64,000 nucleotides of DNA from Thinopyrum elongatum (taxonomy: Eukaryota > Streptophyta > Magnoliopsida > Poales > Poaceae): the NCBI GenBank assembly GCA_011799875.1, contig CM022302.1:308125542-308189541 (forward strand), in the 5' to 3' direction. Position numbers and translations under genes: made by a program. The notes beneath the pieces are model-generated. The model was not told the origin of the DNA. It searched no databases and saw only the letters and a list, made by a program, of their open reading frames with translations. Of this stretch, positions 34,406 to 46,900 are shown in pieces; positions within the stretch are counted from its first letter, which is position 1; the number at the start of each line of letters is the position of its first letter.

Positions 34406-35944
34406 GGACTTGATCGTGGTGCGGAGCTCATAGAGTATAGTGTGGCCGGCCAGCTTGATGGCCCACTTGGCAACCCAGCCTGAGGCATCCCGGCAGCCCA
34501 TGATCTCGTCGATGGGGGCCGTGCTGACCACGGTGATGACATGCTCTTGGAAATACTGCTGCAGCTTCTTGGCGGTGAAGTACACGCTGTAACACATCTT
34601 CTAGTAGTGCGGGTAGTTCTACTTGGAGGCGGAAAGCACCTCGCTCAGGTAGTAGACGGGGCGCTGGACAGACTAGATCTTGCCCATCTCTGGTCGCTCG
34701 ACCACCAGCATCATGCTGACCGACCGTGAGGTGACGGCAATGTATAGCAATAGCGGCTCCTTGTCTGCCGGCGCTACCAGGGCGGGTGCGGTGGAGAGCA
34801 TGCGCTTGAGATCCCGGAAGGCTTCGTCTGCCTGGTCATTCCACTCGAACGGTGACGTCTTCTACATCAGCTGATACAGGGGCATGGCCCTCTCGCCCAG
34901 CCGGCTGAGAAACCGGCTGACCGAGGCCAAGCAGCCGGTGAACTTCTGGACATCTCACAGCCGGGTTGTCTTGCACATGCGCTCGATGGCCTTGATCTTC
35001 TCCGGATTTGCCTCAATGCCGCGCTTCGAGACGAGGAAGCCGAGCAGCTTTTCGGCCAGCACGCTGAAGACGCACTTCTCTGGGTTGAGCTTGATCTGGT
35101 ACTCGCGCAAATTGGCACAGGTCTCCCTTAGGTCGTCAAGGAGCTTCAGGTGCTGCTTGGTCTTCACCACGATGTCGTCCACGTAGACGTGGATGTTGCG
35201 GCCGAGTTGCGTCAGCAGGCATTTCGGCATGCAGCGCTGGAAGGTGGCGCCGACATTCTTCAAGCCGAACTACATGGTGATGTAGCAGTACGCCGCGAAG
35301 GGCGTGATGAAGGACGTCTTCAGGGCGTTGGCCGGGTCCAGCTTGATCTAATGATAGCCGGAGTAAGCATCCAGGAAGGACAGGAGCTCGCAGCCGGCGG
35401 TGGAGTCGATGACTTCATCTATCCACGGGAGAGCGAAAGGATCCTTGGGGCAGGCCTTGTTCAGGCTGGTGTAGTCTATGCACATGCGCCAGGTGGTGTT
35501 CTTCTTCAGGACGAGGACCGGGTTGGCCAGCCACTCGGGATGAAACACTTCCATGATGAAGCCGGCCGCGAGTAGCTTGGCGACCTCTTCATTGATGGTT
35601 CTCCTCTTCTCTTCTGAAAAGCGACGTAGGGGTTGACGGACAGGCTTGGCGTCCTTGTGGACGTGTAGTTCGTGCTTGGCCTACTTCCTCGGAATTCCCG
35701 GCATGTCCTTTGGGGTCCATGCAAAGATATCCCGATTCTCACGGAGGAAGTCGACGAGCTCGCCTTCCTATTTGCTGTCGAGGCGGGTGCCCACGACGAC
35801 GTTCTTGCTGCAGCTGGGGTCTTCCGGGTTCAGCTTGACCTTCTTAGTATCCTTGGACGGCTGGAATGAGGCCTCGCCGGCCGGCTCCTTGGCTGAAGCC
35901 GGCACGGTCGGCGTCTCATTGGCCAGCACGACGATCCGATCGAG
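34406..35944 (-). pseudogene. Reverse transcriptase of element A with many in-frame TAG codons
   Basis: The minus strand encodes the Tat-type reverse transcriptase: NPVLVLKKNTTWRMCIDYTS and LNKACPKDPFALPWIDEVID, the catalytic YVDD box at about 35180, then NPEKCVFSV and a connection domain with PVYYLSEVLS. The frame is maintained but is cut by stops at 35768, 35681, 35348, 35270, 34955, 34862, 34673, 34619 and 34601 (lowest + coordinate of each). All are TAG except the TGA at 34955. No frameshift was needed to follow the domain, so point changes and not indels dominate its decay. Confidence 0.88.
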
Positions 35945-37021
35945 CTAGCGCCGCTCCTCGGCTATGACCAGCGATTCGGTCAATCTAGTGCCCGCTTGAG
36001 TGCACTCCAGGGACTTGCGGTAGTTGCCGACGACGGTGATGAGGCCCCTGGGACCCGGCAACTTCATCATTAGGTAGACGTAGTGGGGGACCGCCATGTA
36101 TTTGGCGAGTGCAAGACGGCCTAGTAGCGCGTGGTACGCGCTGGACAAGTCCACCACCTCGAACCAGATCGGCTCACGCCGGAAATGGTCGCTTGCACTG
36201 AAAAGGATGTCAAGTCGGACCTGACCGATGGGGGAGCAGGAGAGACCCGGCAAGATGCCGTGGATCACCGTCCGAGTTGGCTCCAGGTCCTTGGCCTCGA
36301 GGCCGAGCTTGGTCATGGTGTCGCAGTAGAGGATGTTGATGCTGCTGCCACCGCCATCTATGAGGACTCGCGAGAACTTGCAGGTGCGTCGGGTTGCGAC
36401 TATGGTGGTCTCGAGGACGAGGGCGTAGCCACCCGGGTTCGGCATGACGGCCGGGTGGTCCTCTCGGGTCCAGCTGATCGGGTGCTCCGAGCAATGCATG
36501 TACTCCGGCACGGCCGGGACGACGGTGTTCACTTCCTGACGGAGCAGGTGCTTGCTACGCTTGTCGTCGTCAAGGCTGGTGAAGATGACATAGCTCGTGT
36601 TCTGGTTGGAGAAAACGTCATCGCGCATCGCGCCATTTGCCGGGGGCGGGGGCTGAGGAGATGGAGCCGGCTGCCCCATGCCCGGAGCCGGAGCTAGAGG
36701 CGGCGGGGTGTCTCCCCTCATGATGTGCTTGGTGATGGTGCACTGCCGGAGCATGTGCTTGGATGGCCTTGCGCCGCTGTGGAGCTTGCAGGGAGTGTCG
36801 AGCATCTCCTCAAAGCTCATGGCGGGCTTCCACGCCATCTTGCCGGCGCTTGCCGGCCGGCTCGGCCGCGGGTGCTTGCTCGGTGGCCGTGACGAGGCAG
36901 TTGTCGTACCGTGGGGCCTACTGATCGGCCTTGCACTTGTTGTTCTGATAGTTGTTCTGCTGGCGGCAGCTCTCGCTAGTTGGCTTGGGGGGTGGTACCG
37001 GCATCGCCTTGCCGGCTTCAT
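35945..37021 (-). pseudogene. Gag C-terminus and aspartic protease of element A
   Basis: A 358-residue minus frame. It holds a zinc-knuckle-like CKLHSGARPSKHMLRQC segment, a Pro-rich linker and then the retropepsin active site VLIDGGGSSINILY about two-thirds along. The flap-like region and the ALLGRLALAKYMAVPHYVYL helix region follow. It ends at TAG 35945-35947. Its frame differs from the gag frame upstream, so a frameshift lies near 36920-37020. Confidence 0.87.
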
Positions 37022-37160
37022 CCAGGACCACCTGGATATTCATGGCGGAGTCGGCGTTGGCGTACTTGTCCGCGATGACCATGAGCACGACCATGGTGGT
37101 TGGCTCGGAGCGCAGGAGCTTGTGCTTGAGGAGGGTGCCGTCCCGGCAGCCACTCACGAA

Positions 37161-38708
37161 TTACTGAATGGCTTGGACCTCATGGACGCCCTCGCAGTTG
37201 TTTCGGAGCTCGGTCCAGCGTGCGAGGTACTTGCTGACGGTTTTGGCCGGCAACTGCATGCACATGGCGAGCTGGCTGGGATGGCCGGGACGCTTGTAGC
37301 TACCGATGAAGTTGCGCACGAAGGCCTGCTCGAAGTCGACCCACGCGTTGATGCTGCCGGCCGGCAGGCTGTTCATCCATGTGTGGGCCGAGCCCTGGAG
37401 CTTGAGCGAGGTGTAGCGCATGGCAAGACGGCGATTGCTGCCTGCGATGCCGATGGCGGTGGTGTAGTCGATGAGCCAGTCCTCCGGCTTGATGGAGCCA
37501 TTGTACTTGGGGGTGTCGCGGGGCAGCGTGAACCCTTTGTGGAAGGGCTCATCCCGGATGTGCAAGCCAAAACAAGCCGGTCCGATGGTGTTGTCTTCCT
37601 CCAGCTCGAGGGAGAGGGCGAGCTGGTCGAGGCGATGGCGAGCGTCGGTATCGTCGGTGGCGCGCGGGCGCAGCCCGCTTACGAAGGGACCGCGAGACAC
37701 CGGGTTTGCTGAGGCCGGGTTGCCATGTCGGCCGGATGGTGGAGGAGGGTCTTGCCGGCGCCGGTCCTCCGGGGCCGGCTCGTTGCCCAAACCGTCACCG
37801 GCCGCGCGGGCGCGCCGGCCTCGGGTCTTGCCGGATTGAGCTTTGTTGGGGCGTGGGGAAGACATTGTGTTCTGCTGCTCGCACTCGGGATCCTTGGTGC
37901 GCCGCGAGACGGACGCTGCGGGATGGTCGAGGTGGTCTTGCTGTGCGTTCGCGGTGCCGAGAAGCTTGTTCAGGTATTGCAGGCGCTCCTGCAGCTCCTC
38001 GCCCTGCAGCTGCTCTAGGCCAACTGCGGCCGCCTCCGCGGCGCGCATGTTCTTGACCGGCGTGTAGTAGATGGGTGGGTCTGGGCCCAGCGCGCGGCCA
38101 ATGGCTGCGCCACGGGCCCGCACCTTGGCGACCCGGCTGGGCTCGGCAGCGGTCGGAGTGAAGCCGTACGTGGCTTCGCACTCTCATTGGGTGGCCTCCA
38201 GCCGGCGCTCCATAGCAGCGAGCATCTCGGCCCTATCTAGCAGGAGCTTGTGCTCCTCCTTGAGCTGGGCCCGGGCCTCCGCGGCATTGCTGGCTTCGAT
38301 GTCGGTGGCGATGGAGATGCTGAGGTTCTGCATCGTGGCGCGCAGCTGGTCTTCCATGCTGGCGCGGTCCGTTGCGGCCCTGGCGGAGGCGGCCTTCTTG
38401 CTAGACGAAGAGCAGCCGGAGCTGGTGACGAATACCACTACCCGGATGCCGAGGTCCGCCGCCCCGGCGGAGATGTCGTCGCCGAGGGGGACGGGCGAGT
38501 CGGAGACGTCGAGCACCCCGCTGGGGTACTCATCGGCCGCGGGCGCGTCGGAGATGCGCAGCGCGGCGAAGGAGGCGGTGAGCGCGTTGATGATGTCGGC
38601 TGCTAGCGCGACGGGCTCGGGGGACGCGCAGCATGCAATGCACTCACCGGAATCGATGAGGTGCCCCGTCTGGAACATGTCTCCGGCCGAGACCTCGAGC
38701 TGCCCCAT
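37161..38708 (-). pseudogene. Gag of element A
   Basis: The start ATG is at 38708-38706, overlapping the primer-site region (product begins MGQLEV). The N-terminal part is Ala-rich with a helical segment. The retrotransposon gag core lies toward the end: PKYNGSIKPEDWLIDYTTAI, LKLQGSAHTWMNSLP and ARWTELRNN. In-frame stops are a TGA at 38184-38186 and a TAA at 37161-37163. The frame continues past the latter to a TAG at 36918-36920. Gag would form the virus-like particle and bind the RNA. Confidence 0.87.
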
Positions 38709-38720
38709 GGTGGGCGCCAA
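38702..38720 (-). other. Primer-binding site of element A
   Basis: On the minus strand TTGGCGCCCACCATGGGGC begins four bases after the 5' LTR end and overlaps the gag start codon. A TGG start is expected for tRNA pairing. The overlap leaves almost no untranslated leader. Confidence 0.65.
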
Positions 38721-38724
38721 CTAT

Positions 38725-39674
38725 TGTGGTGGGCGCACGGCAGATGCCAAAGGATGGCAAAAGAGAGGGACTTGCTCGAGGGCACCGGTGGGCTCCAGAG
38801 GCGAGGTCGGCATGAGCGAGTGTGGGACGCAAGACATACCCAGGTTCGGGGCTCTCCTGAGAGATAACACCCCTAGTTCTGCCGAGAGTGGTTTATATGC
38901 AGATGTTACAAGCTTTCTCCTAGAGATGTTTGGGGGAGGAAGGAAGGCAGGCCAAGGCTTAGGCTGCTCCATCTCCTTGTGTGCGTGTGTGTTCTACTGA
39001 TGATCTTCTCTCCCCGTGCATGGAGGCCTCCTGGGGGGTTTTATAGGTCAACCCCCCAGGGTTACAATGGTAAAGTTACATGGCCGCGTGGTCGGGATGT
39101 CAGCGTCTGGGAAGCCGGTGCTGGGACCTGCCGGGTACCAGGATTCGCCGGGTTCTCATGGCGCGGGCCCCATGCGCCAGAGCACACTGTTCCCTGTCTA
39201 GTCGTGCGTCACGGAGTGCTTGAGCCGGTAAGGCTACAGTGGCGCGTCGCCATCGGCTTGCGTCAGCAGGACGATGGATGCACTGTTGCCATGCCGGCCC
39301 TGGTCAGCGGAGTAGGTGGGCCACTGTTGCCATGCTCCTGCCAGTCAGCGGGGTTGGTGGGCCACTGTAGCCATGTTTATCCCCTTTACGGGGACTTTTT
39401 CCGTCGTACGCCACGGATGGGATGGGAGCTGACCCGCGGCTGGGTTGAGGGGCGCACCATGGTGGCGCTGGCTTGCTGTAGGAGTCTTGTCTTGTAGGGT
39501 CCGGCCGTCGTGCGCCACTGGGCCTGACTGGGTTGCGGTCTTGGGCTGGTTGAGGGACTTGGCCAGGTCAAGGAACCCGGCCAAGTATGAGCCGGATTGA
39601 GGGGCGATGCCGGCCCCGATGTTTTTGAAAAGGATCTGGGTTCCATTGCCTGCCCGGGGTTCATCCCCCCGACA
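38725..39674 (-). repeat. 5' LTR of element A
   Basis: This 950-bp LTR on the minus strand runs from 39674 (TGTCGGGGGGATGAACCCCG) to 38725 (CGCCCACCACA). The TATA-like box (minus TATAAAA) is at about 39039-39046. It pairs with 14004-14962. Confidence 0.9.
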
Positions 39675-42600
39675 TGCGTATCTCATTCTCAAGACATGGC
39701 GGATGAGCGAAGCGTACAGTAACTGATGTCCCGAGTTGCCCCAGGTAGCCCGCACGATGCTCTAGTTTGGACTAGCACCATCAGCACTGGCCCCCCTGTA
39801 TTATTTTCAATAACGAACCTCAGGTAGCGCTAACTCCCTATGCGTCAAATTTATTATCTTGTTTATTATGTTGGGAAAATGTTAAAACCAATGTTGGGCA
39901 TTGCTGGAAGAGTTTTATTCAAAGCGAACTGTCAAGGGGGGCCCATAAACCCCGATCGTGGTCAGAACGCAAAATCAAGGTTCATACACTGGTCTGACGG
40001 AAACTAGGGCAGCATGAGTGGAACCAAACACCAGGCAAAAGGCCGAGCCTTCCACCCATTACAAAGTATATAGATGCATTAATTAAATAAGATATATTGT
40101 GATATCCCATGATATCCATGTCCCAACATGGATCAACCTACACTGCAGCTACAACTAGCAGCGCTATAAGAGGGGCTGAGCAAAGCGGTAACATAACCAA
40201 TCAACGGTTTGCTGGGATGGTAGAAATGTTAGAGCCTTATCATGGCAATTTGGGAGGCTTGATGAACAAGTGGTAGGTAGCGCGATATAGCGATAGCATC
40301 GAGACAACTAGCAAAACAAAGATAGTAGTGGTATCCAAGGTAATGATTATCTTGCCTGAAATCCCGCTCGAAAGAAGATCGAGTCCATGAACTAGACGAA
40401 CCAACGTAGTCGAACGCATCCTCACAATCGCAACATAACCGAGAACTATCGAGAAGAAGCACAACCGGAAAGAAACAAACAACTCAGTAAACAAGCAACA
40501 CATTAACAAGACATGATGCACAACCATCTATGATGTATGACAAGATTAAATGTTGTTACTCATGGCAAGAGATGAATGCAAGACCCCACATCAAAGCAAG
40601 TTTAAATGAGGCCGGAAACAACACATAACAATTTCGGAAAGTCGCCATATGCAAATTTAGAATTTGGTACTGATATGAACAAAACATTATGTTAAAGTTG
40701 TTAAACAGCAAGTTAAAGCGCACCATGATGATCTACATGTTTTTCTAATCAAGTTACATATGTAGATCATTTAATTTGGAGCTACGGTCTAGGAGATATG
40801 AGCAACACAAGTTAAACATGGCATTATTGCAAATGCAAGCAAAGCACAATCACAAACACTCCAAAACATGGATGCAACAAGGTAATATTAAACTACATGC
40901 AAATCTAAGCAAGTTTCATACAGGACATGATTAAAACGGAGCAACGGTTCAACACATACACACAAGACAAGTTTAAACAACAATCGGCCCAAAATAGCAA
41001 CTAGGCATATTGCAATCAAGAAAACATGATTCTACAGGAACAAGATGGCCACAAACTTGTTATGCACTTAAGGTAGAGATAATATACTTCCATTCATATT
41101 CAAGGTTCGGGTTCATAAGCATCATGGTTAATTTACTATGAGCCATGCAAAATGCAATGTTCTGAAAAACTAGGCATATACATGAGCAGAGTTAATATGA
41201 TGGCATGTTGGAGGCATGAAACAAATGTGCTACAGTGCTATAACATGGCACCAAAAGGCATACCATGCTATTACATATCATGAAGCTCAAAACAAACAAC
41301 ATGGCAAATACATAGGAGCAACAGGTTCATGGGAACCATCAAAACAATATGCAACCATGAATTCAAAAATCTGGGAACACAAACATTAACATCACGATGC
41401 TGACTTGGGATGCACATAACAGCAAGCATAGAAATTTTAATATTTATGTAAAATACATGGGCATGTAGTAGACATGGCATAATCCAACTTACTCCATGGG
41501 CACAACTTCATAGGATGCGTAGATTAATTACTATGATTTTTACAAAATGGAACATGCTGTTACCAGATTGACAGATTTAGCATGATAGCAACTTTAGAGC
41601 AAGAATGAGTCATGCTATTGCAACCCTACATGGCAAAAAATGGCATGGCATCAAAATACACATAACATAGAGCAAATCACACGAAGGAACCATATGCATA
41701 TGACTTATGGATTAGTGCGAACCATCATGACAAGTTTGAAAGTTATAACAGTTTTCAGCAGCAACATCAGGAGGCACTTTTGCAACGAAGATATCAACAT
41801 GAAAAAGAGGTCTAATATGCATGCAAATAGAATCATCATGAAGAGCACAGAGAGTAGATGATTTTACATATATAGATCATCTCCAAAGGACAAGCACACA
41901 CAAAGTTACATCAGTCCTAAAATGCTTATATGATGATTTTCACACACAACTCTTAACAGACTTGCAGAAAATCTGGGCGGCTCACATTGGGCCAAACGGG
42001 CTAGCGCGGGGACATGGCTGGACTGGCGAGGAGAGGTGGACCTGAGCCGAGGCAAGGCCGGCCCATGCGCGGGCGAGAGAGGCGGCCCAGCAGGGGTCGC
42101 TCGTACTCGTCCTCTGCTCCTGAACAAGCACGAGGCCATGGCGGCGGTGCCGGTTAGTAGGTAGGCGGGGTGGAGGCCGGGATGACGGGACCGGGCAGAT
42201 CCGGGCACAAGGACCCCGGATCCGGCTGCGGTGGTCGACGACAGAGAATAGCGGGGAAGCTTGGTGCAGCGGCAGCCATGGCGGGCTGGTACAGAGGGAG
42301 AGAGAGAACGTGAGGGAGAGGAAGGAAAGAGGGAAGGGAGAGAGAGGGCGACTGGACCTGGGTCCTGGTGGCGGCGGTAGCCGGACAGGGTAGCGAGGTA
42401 GCGGGGACGGCTCCGACGGGTTCTCCGGCGAGGCGAGGTCCGGTGGGGTCGAGGTGGGCGCGAGGAGGAGGCGCGGTCGGACGGGAGGAGCTCGGGGGTC
42501 TCCCAATCCAGATCGGAGACGTCGGCGGCGCGGTCGGGCTGCCCCAGGCACCGATGGGCTCAGGCGGGCCACGGTGGTGGGAAGGCGCGGGGAGGCGACG

Positions 42601-43348
42601 TGGCACGTCCCGATAGGCTGAAGGGCGGTGGCTGGTGGCGGCGCAGCCATTGGCAATGCGCCAAGTGGTGTGTGGGGGGTAGGGCTGGGTCTCGCCGGAA
42701 AATTAGGAGGGTGGCGACGGCTGAGTGGTGGGAGGAGGGCGGCGGGGATCCCGAGGTGGAAGGAGACTAGGGTAGGCTTCCAAATGGGGAAAGAGGGGGT
42801 TTCCTTATATAGAATGGGTTAGGGTTTGAGGGAGTTTTGCGGGGTTTCGGAGCCCTCCGATCGTGATTCGATGGCTCCGGTCGGAGAAGGGGTAGCTGGG
42901 CCAAAGGTGGGCTGAGAAGAGAGGGAGATGGCAGCTCGGCAAAGTTTTCAGATACCGAAAACTTCCGACGTTAGACCGGCTATAATGCTGCTATAGTTAT
43001 CCGTTGCGGCATCAAACGGACTCTGAATGGGACGAAATTTGGCAGGCATTCTACCTACAAAAAAAACAAGACCGCACGCCAACTTTCACCCCATTCCTAG
43101 AACATTTTTATCCCACTTATAAAATAATATTTCGGATATGTCGCGGGGCGCGTGCGAGTGTGGTTGGACTCAGAATGGACAACAAAGAGAACTGGGGGAC
43201 TCGGCAACTACAGACGGATGAAAGTTTTGAAAAACATGTAGATGCAATGCATATGATGACATGGCAAGGTGCAACACGCAAGCGAATGACATGGCAATGA
43301 TGAGGAATAACTGGAAGACATCTGGAGCATCGGTCTCGGGGCGTCACA
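39675..43348 (-). mobile_element. Solo LTR B, proximal part
   Basis: This is the remaining 3.67 kb of LTR B, starting on the minus strand at 43348 with TGTGACGCCCCGAGACCGAT. A TATA-like box (minus CTATATAAGG) lies at about 42804-42813. The GC-rich region around 41980-42780, with overlapping Pro/Ala/Ser-rich ORFs, is the transcribed-type part, as in E and F. The AT-rich 39680-41900 segment holds no gene. Confidence 0.72.
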
Positions 43349-43416
43349 CAGGGGCTCCACCAGGGATGAAATGTGCGAGGAAGCTGAACTTGACTGGGGG
43401 CTGGGGTCAACCCCGG
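43349..43416 (-). pseudogene. 68-bp exon fragment of C's antisense gene between insertions D and B
   Basis: The minus strand reads GVDPSPQSSSASSHISSLVEP in an open frame. This sliver of C lies between the end of B (43348) and the start of D (43417). The two insertions are 68 bp apart in the original C sequence. Confidence 0.6.
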
Positions 43417-43867
43417 TGAGGGAGTCATGGACTAAGGGGTCCTCGGGGCGACGGCCCATTGATGTGGGCCGGACTGGTGGAGCCCTATAGTGACAGGAGA
43501 TCTATGAAGCTGTGGTGTGCCCTCCAAGTCAATAAGGCGCAGGATCTCTTTAATCCCTTATTATAATCAATCTTCGGTAACCCTAACCCTACCGGCGTCT
43601 ATATAAACCGAGGGTTATAGTCTTTAGGGCTAGAGCTACATTAATCACCTCATCTCCTTAGGGTTTAGCTCATGCTGATCTTGAGGTAGATCTACTCTGT
43701 AAACCATACAATATATCCAATAGAATCAAGCAGGACGTAGGGTTTTACCTCTTCGAGAGGGCCCGAACCTGGGTAAACATTGTGTTCGTCGTCCCTTGTT
43801 CCCCATCGATTCTAGATCCACAGCTCGGGACCCCCTACCCCGAGGTCTGCCGGATTTGACACCGACA
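43417..43867 (+). repeat. 5' LTR of element D
   Basis: A 451-bp LTR with a TATA box (tatataaac) at 43600-43608. It matches 534-983 and 53635-54079 closely. Confidence 0.92.
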
Positions 43868-43886
43868 TTGGTGCTTTCATTGAGAG
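43868..43886 (+). other. Primer-binding region of element D
   Basis: The sequence ttggtgctttcattgagag directly follows the LTR end and starts with the expected TGG after one base. I cannot name the tRNA. Confidence 0.5.
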
Positions 43887-43914
43887 TTCCGCTGTGGGGT
43901 CGCCCAAAGGATCG

Positions 43915-46900
43915 ATGGCTTGCCTGATCATAAGAGAAGGCATCGGATCCGGGGACTTCTTCGTCCCCGGGTAACTCTTCGTGTTTGGCAGCATCGTGCT
44001 GCACGCCGACCCAACTTGTCGTTTGGGTCAGATCGACACCTTCGCTCCCAGACACCGAATTCGATTCGGTGGTCTGGAATACATTGCGGACACGCGGGGT
44101 GATCTGGTTTTCATCGGATTCACTTCCCCCTCCCGCACCCTCTCCATGCCCGCTCTGGAGTCCCCTTCCGATTCGATCGGTAGAACGGCCTCAACAGCTT
44201 TGAGCCAGGAGAGCTCCGCTTCGAGCGGGGGCCAGACTCCCCCTTCGTCCGGACACATCATGGCTGCAGAGGACCAATCCTCGACCTTCGAGGAAGAATC
44301 AGGAGGCAAACGCCAAGAGTCAATCTCGGCCAAACATTCCCTCCACAATGCTCACCTGGCCTTCAGCCCTTACAACAAAGCAGCAGCCAATGGCCAGGGG
44401 TCACCCCCGGCCCATAGCAGCTCGATCTCAAACCCTGGCGGGGAAGCCCCACGCAAGGACCAAAGCCCGTCCTTGACCTCCAATGATGATCTGGACCCCG
44501 TCGAGGGTCTGGCTCCACATCCCAAGCTTAGCATTGCCAGCGGAAACCAAGGACCGGCCAGGGCACTGACTGCCCCTCACCCCGTTACATCGGAATTTGG
44601 CCTGGAGCCCTCGAGTTCGACGCCCCTCGCAATGTTAAACGAGGCGCTAGACCGAATTCAGAATATGACCATCTAGGAGTACCTGCCCTCCACCTTCAAT
44701 CATCAACCTGTCCAGGGGTACCATAGGGAATTTTGCGTCCCACCCACCACCCACTTGGTAGCTACTATCGATGATCTAACCGATATGCTAGATTACAATT
44801 CGAAAAACTCCGAATACATGGATGAGGATGATGGAACCATGGCTAACACCGATGTCGCCCTCCTCGTCACCGGCCACTGGACGGCCACGTCCACCTATGA
44901 TATTTATATTGCGGACACTCCGCAGGACAGCGATGGCCCTCCTGATCAGGAGCGAGGCAAGCCCAGAGATGAGCCACCCAAACGCCAAAAACAGCGCCAT
45001 TAATCGAAGCCACATCGAAGCCATGCGAGCAACATGGACTCTGCGGAGAATGGCACCATAAATAATATGGATGAACATGCCAGAGACGCAGCCAATGAAC
45101 ATCATCAGGATGACCCCGCGGGGCAGGAGGACCCGCTCAATCTAGAAAACCCGGACGACTCCGAGGATAGCAACTACCTCCCACTATCTGAAGAGGAGGC
45201 ATGTCTTGGGGATGATGATTTCATCGTCCCCGAAGACCCTCTGGAGCAGGAACGGTTCAAACGGAGGCTTTTAGCCACTGCCCGCAACCTAAAGAAACAA
45301 AAATGCAAAATCAAAGACGAACAGGACACCCTCAACGACCGATGGACTAACGTACTAGCTGCCGAAGAGGGGTATGGCCGCGAACAGCCAACCAAGAGTT
45401 ATCCCAAGCGAAGGCTATTTCCGCAGTGCGACGACGAGGCCGTAGAGCCAACACGTCTAACATACACAAGCGCTGAACAGCTGGACCGCCCCCCTAGAGG
45501 GTGGGACCGACAAGCTGACGAGGCCGAACACCCAGCCGCCCAACCTCGCCGTTACGGCAAGGATCAAGTGCAGCCCACTTATGAGTACGACCTCTGCCAT
45601 GACCTAGACGATCGAGGAGGCCATACAAGGTCCATCTACGGACCCAGAGAAGACACGCCCGCTCACCAGGAATGATACTATGATCGGCTAAACTGAAACG
45701 ATAGAATCCGGGAACAGCAGCAGGCTCAGAGGGCCGAAGACCTCCGATGCGATGTGGCCCGAGTTCGGGGCGCCGCACACCCCCTGTGCTTCACAGAGAG
45801 GGTAATGCAACACCAATACCCAGAAGGCTTCAAGCCTGTGAAGATCGAATCATACGACGGAACCACAGATCCAGCCGTATGGATAGAAGATTTCCTCCTC
45901 CACATTCACATGGCACGAGGAGATGACCCCCACGCCATTAAATATTTGCCGCTAAAGCTTAAAGGTCCAGCTCGACACTGGTTGAACAGCCTTCCCGAAG
46001 ACTCTATAGGCTGCTGGGAAGAACTTGAAGATGCTTTTCGAGCAAACTTTCAGGGCACCTATGTCCGGTCTCCGGATGCTGACAACCTAAATCACATCAC
46101 ACAACAACCCGGAGAATCTGCCCGACAATTTTGGAACCGATTTCTGACCAAGAAAAACCAGATTGTCGACTGTCCGGATGCCGAAGCCTTGGCCGGCTTC
46201 AAGCATTGTGTCAAGGACGAATGGCTCGTACGGCAGCTTGGCCAGGACAAACGAAGAACTATGGCAGCTATTACTTCTCAAATGACCCGCTTTTGCGCGG
46301 GCGAAGACAGTTGGCTTGCTCGCAAAAACACCAACCCCGACACACCCGGTACCTCCAAGGTTTGGGACGGAAATGGAAAGCCCCGACGCAGCAAGAATAA
46401 ATGTCGCCACAATGACGGCGAGGGTGAGGATACGACAGTAAATGACGGATTCCGAAACCAAAAGTCCGGACCCCGAAAGAAAGCCCCTAAAGGCAACAGT
46501 GACGGCCCGTCTAGACTGGACACAATTCTGGATAGGCCTTGTCAGATCCATGGCACATCAGAGAAGCCTACCAACCACTCCAACCAAAACTGTTGGTTGA
46601 TCAAACAGGTCGGCAAACTCACAGCCGAAGACTCGGGCAAGAGCCCACGAAGCAAGGACGATGATGAGCCCCACAGGCCACATAGTGGAGGCCAGAAACC
46701 CTTCCCTTCCGAGGTCAAGACGGTAAACATGATCTATGCAACCCACATACCGAAGAAGGAGAGGAAGCGTGCGCTACGAGACATGTATTCCATCGAGCCT
46801 GTAGCGCCGAAGTTCAATCCATGGTCAGCTTGCCCGATCACGTTCGATCGCAGGGACCACCCCACCAGCATACGCCATGGAGGGTCCGCAGCCTTAGTGC

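Larger units (their letters stand above)
14004..39674 (-). mobile_element. Element A: Tat-type Ty3/gypsy LTR retrotransposon with antisense gene, minus orientation
   Basis: The LTRs are 14004-14962 (3' LTR) and 38725-39674 (5' LTR). The TSD is cgcgt (13999-14003) versus tgcgt (39675-39679). Gag, protease, reverse transcriptase, RNase H and integrase run on the minus strand from 38708 to 20274, interrupted by F at 20578-32667. A spliced gene on the + strand (15614-19571) lies between the end of pol and the 3' LTR and converges on pol. Gag-pol carries about 15 in-frame stops, so the copy is not autonomous now. Assignment to the Tat lineage rests on gag-pol similarity by recall and on the extra ORF between pol and the 3' LTR. 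Confidence 0.88.

Noticed and set aside
41982..42656. A 224-residue minus-strand Pro/Ser-rich ORF
   Set aside because: It is the GC-rich part of solo LTR B downstream of its TATA box, equivalent to those in E and F. No domain was seen.
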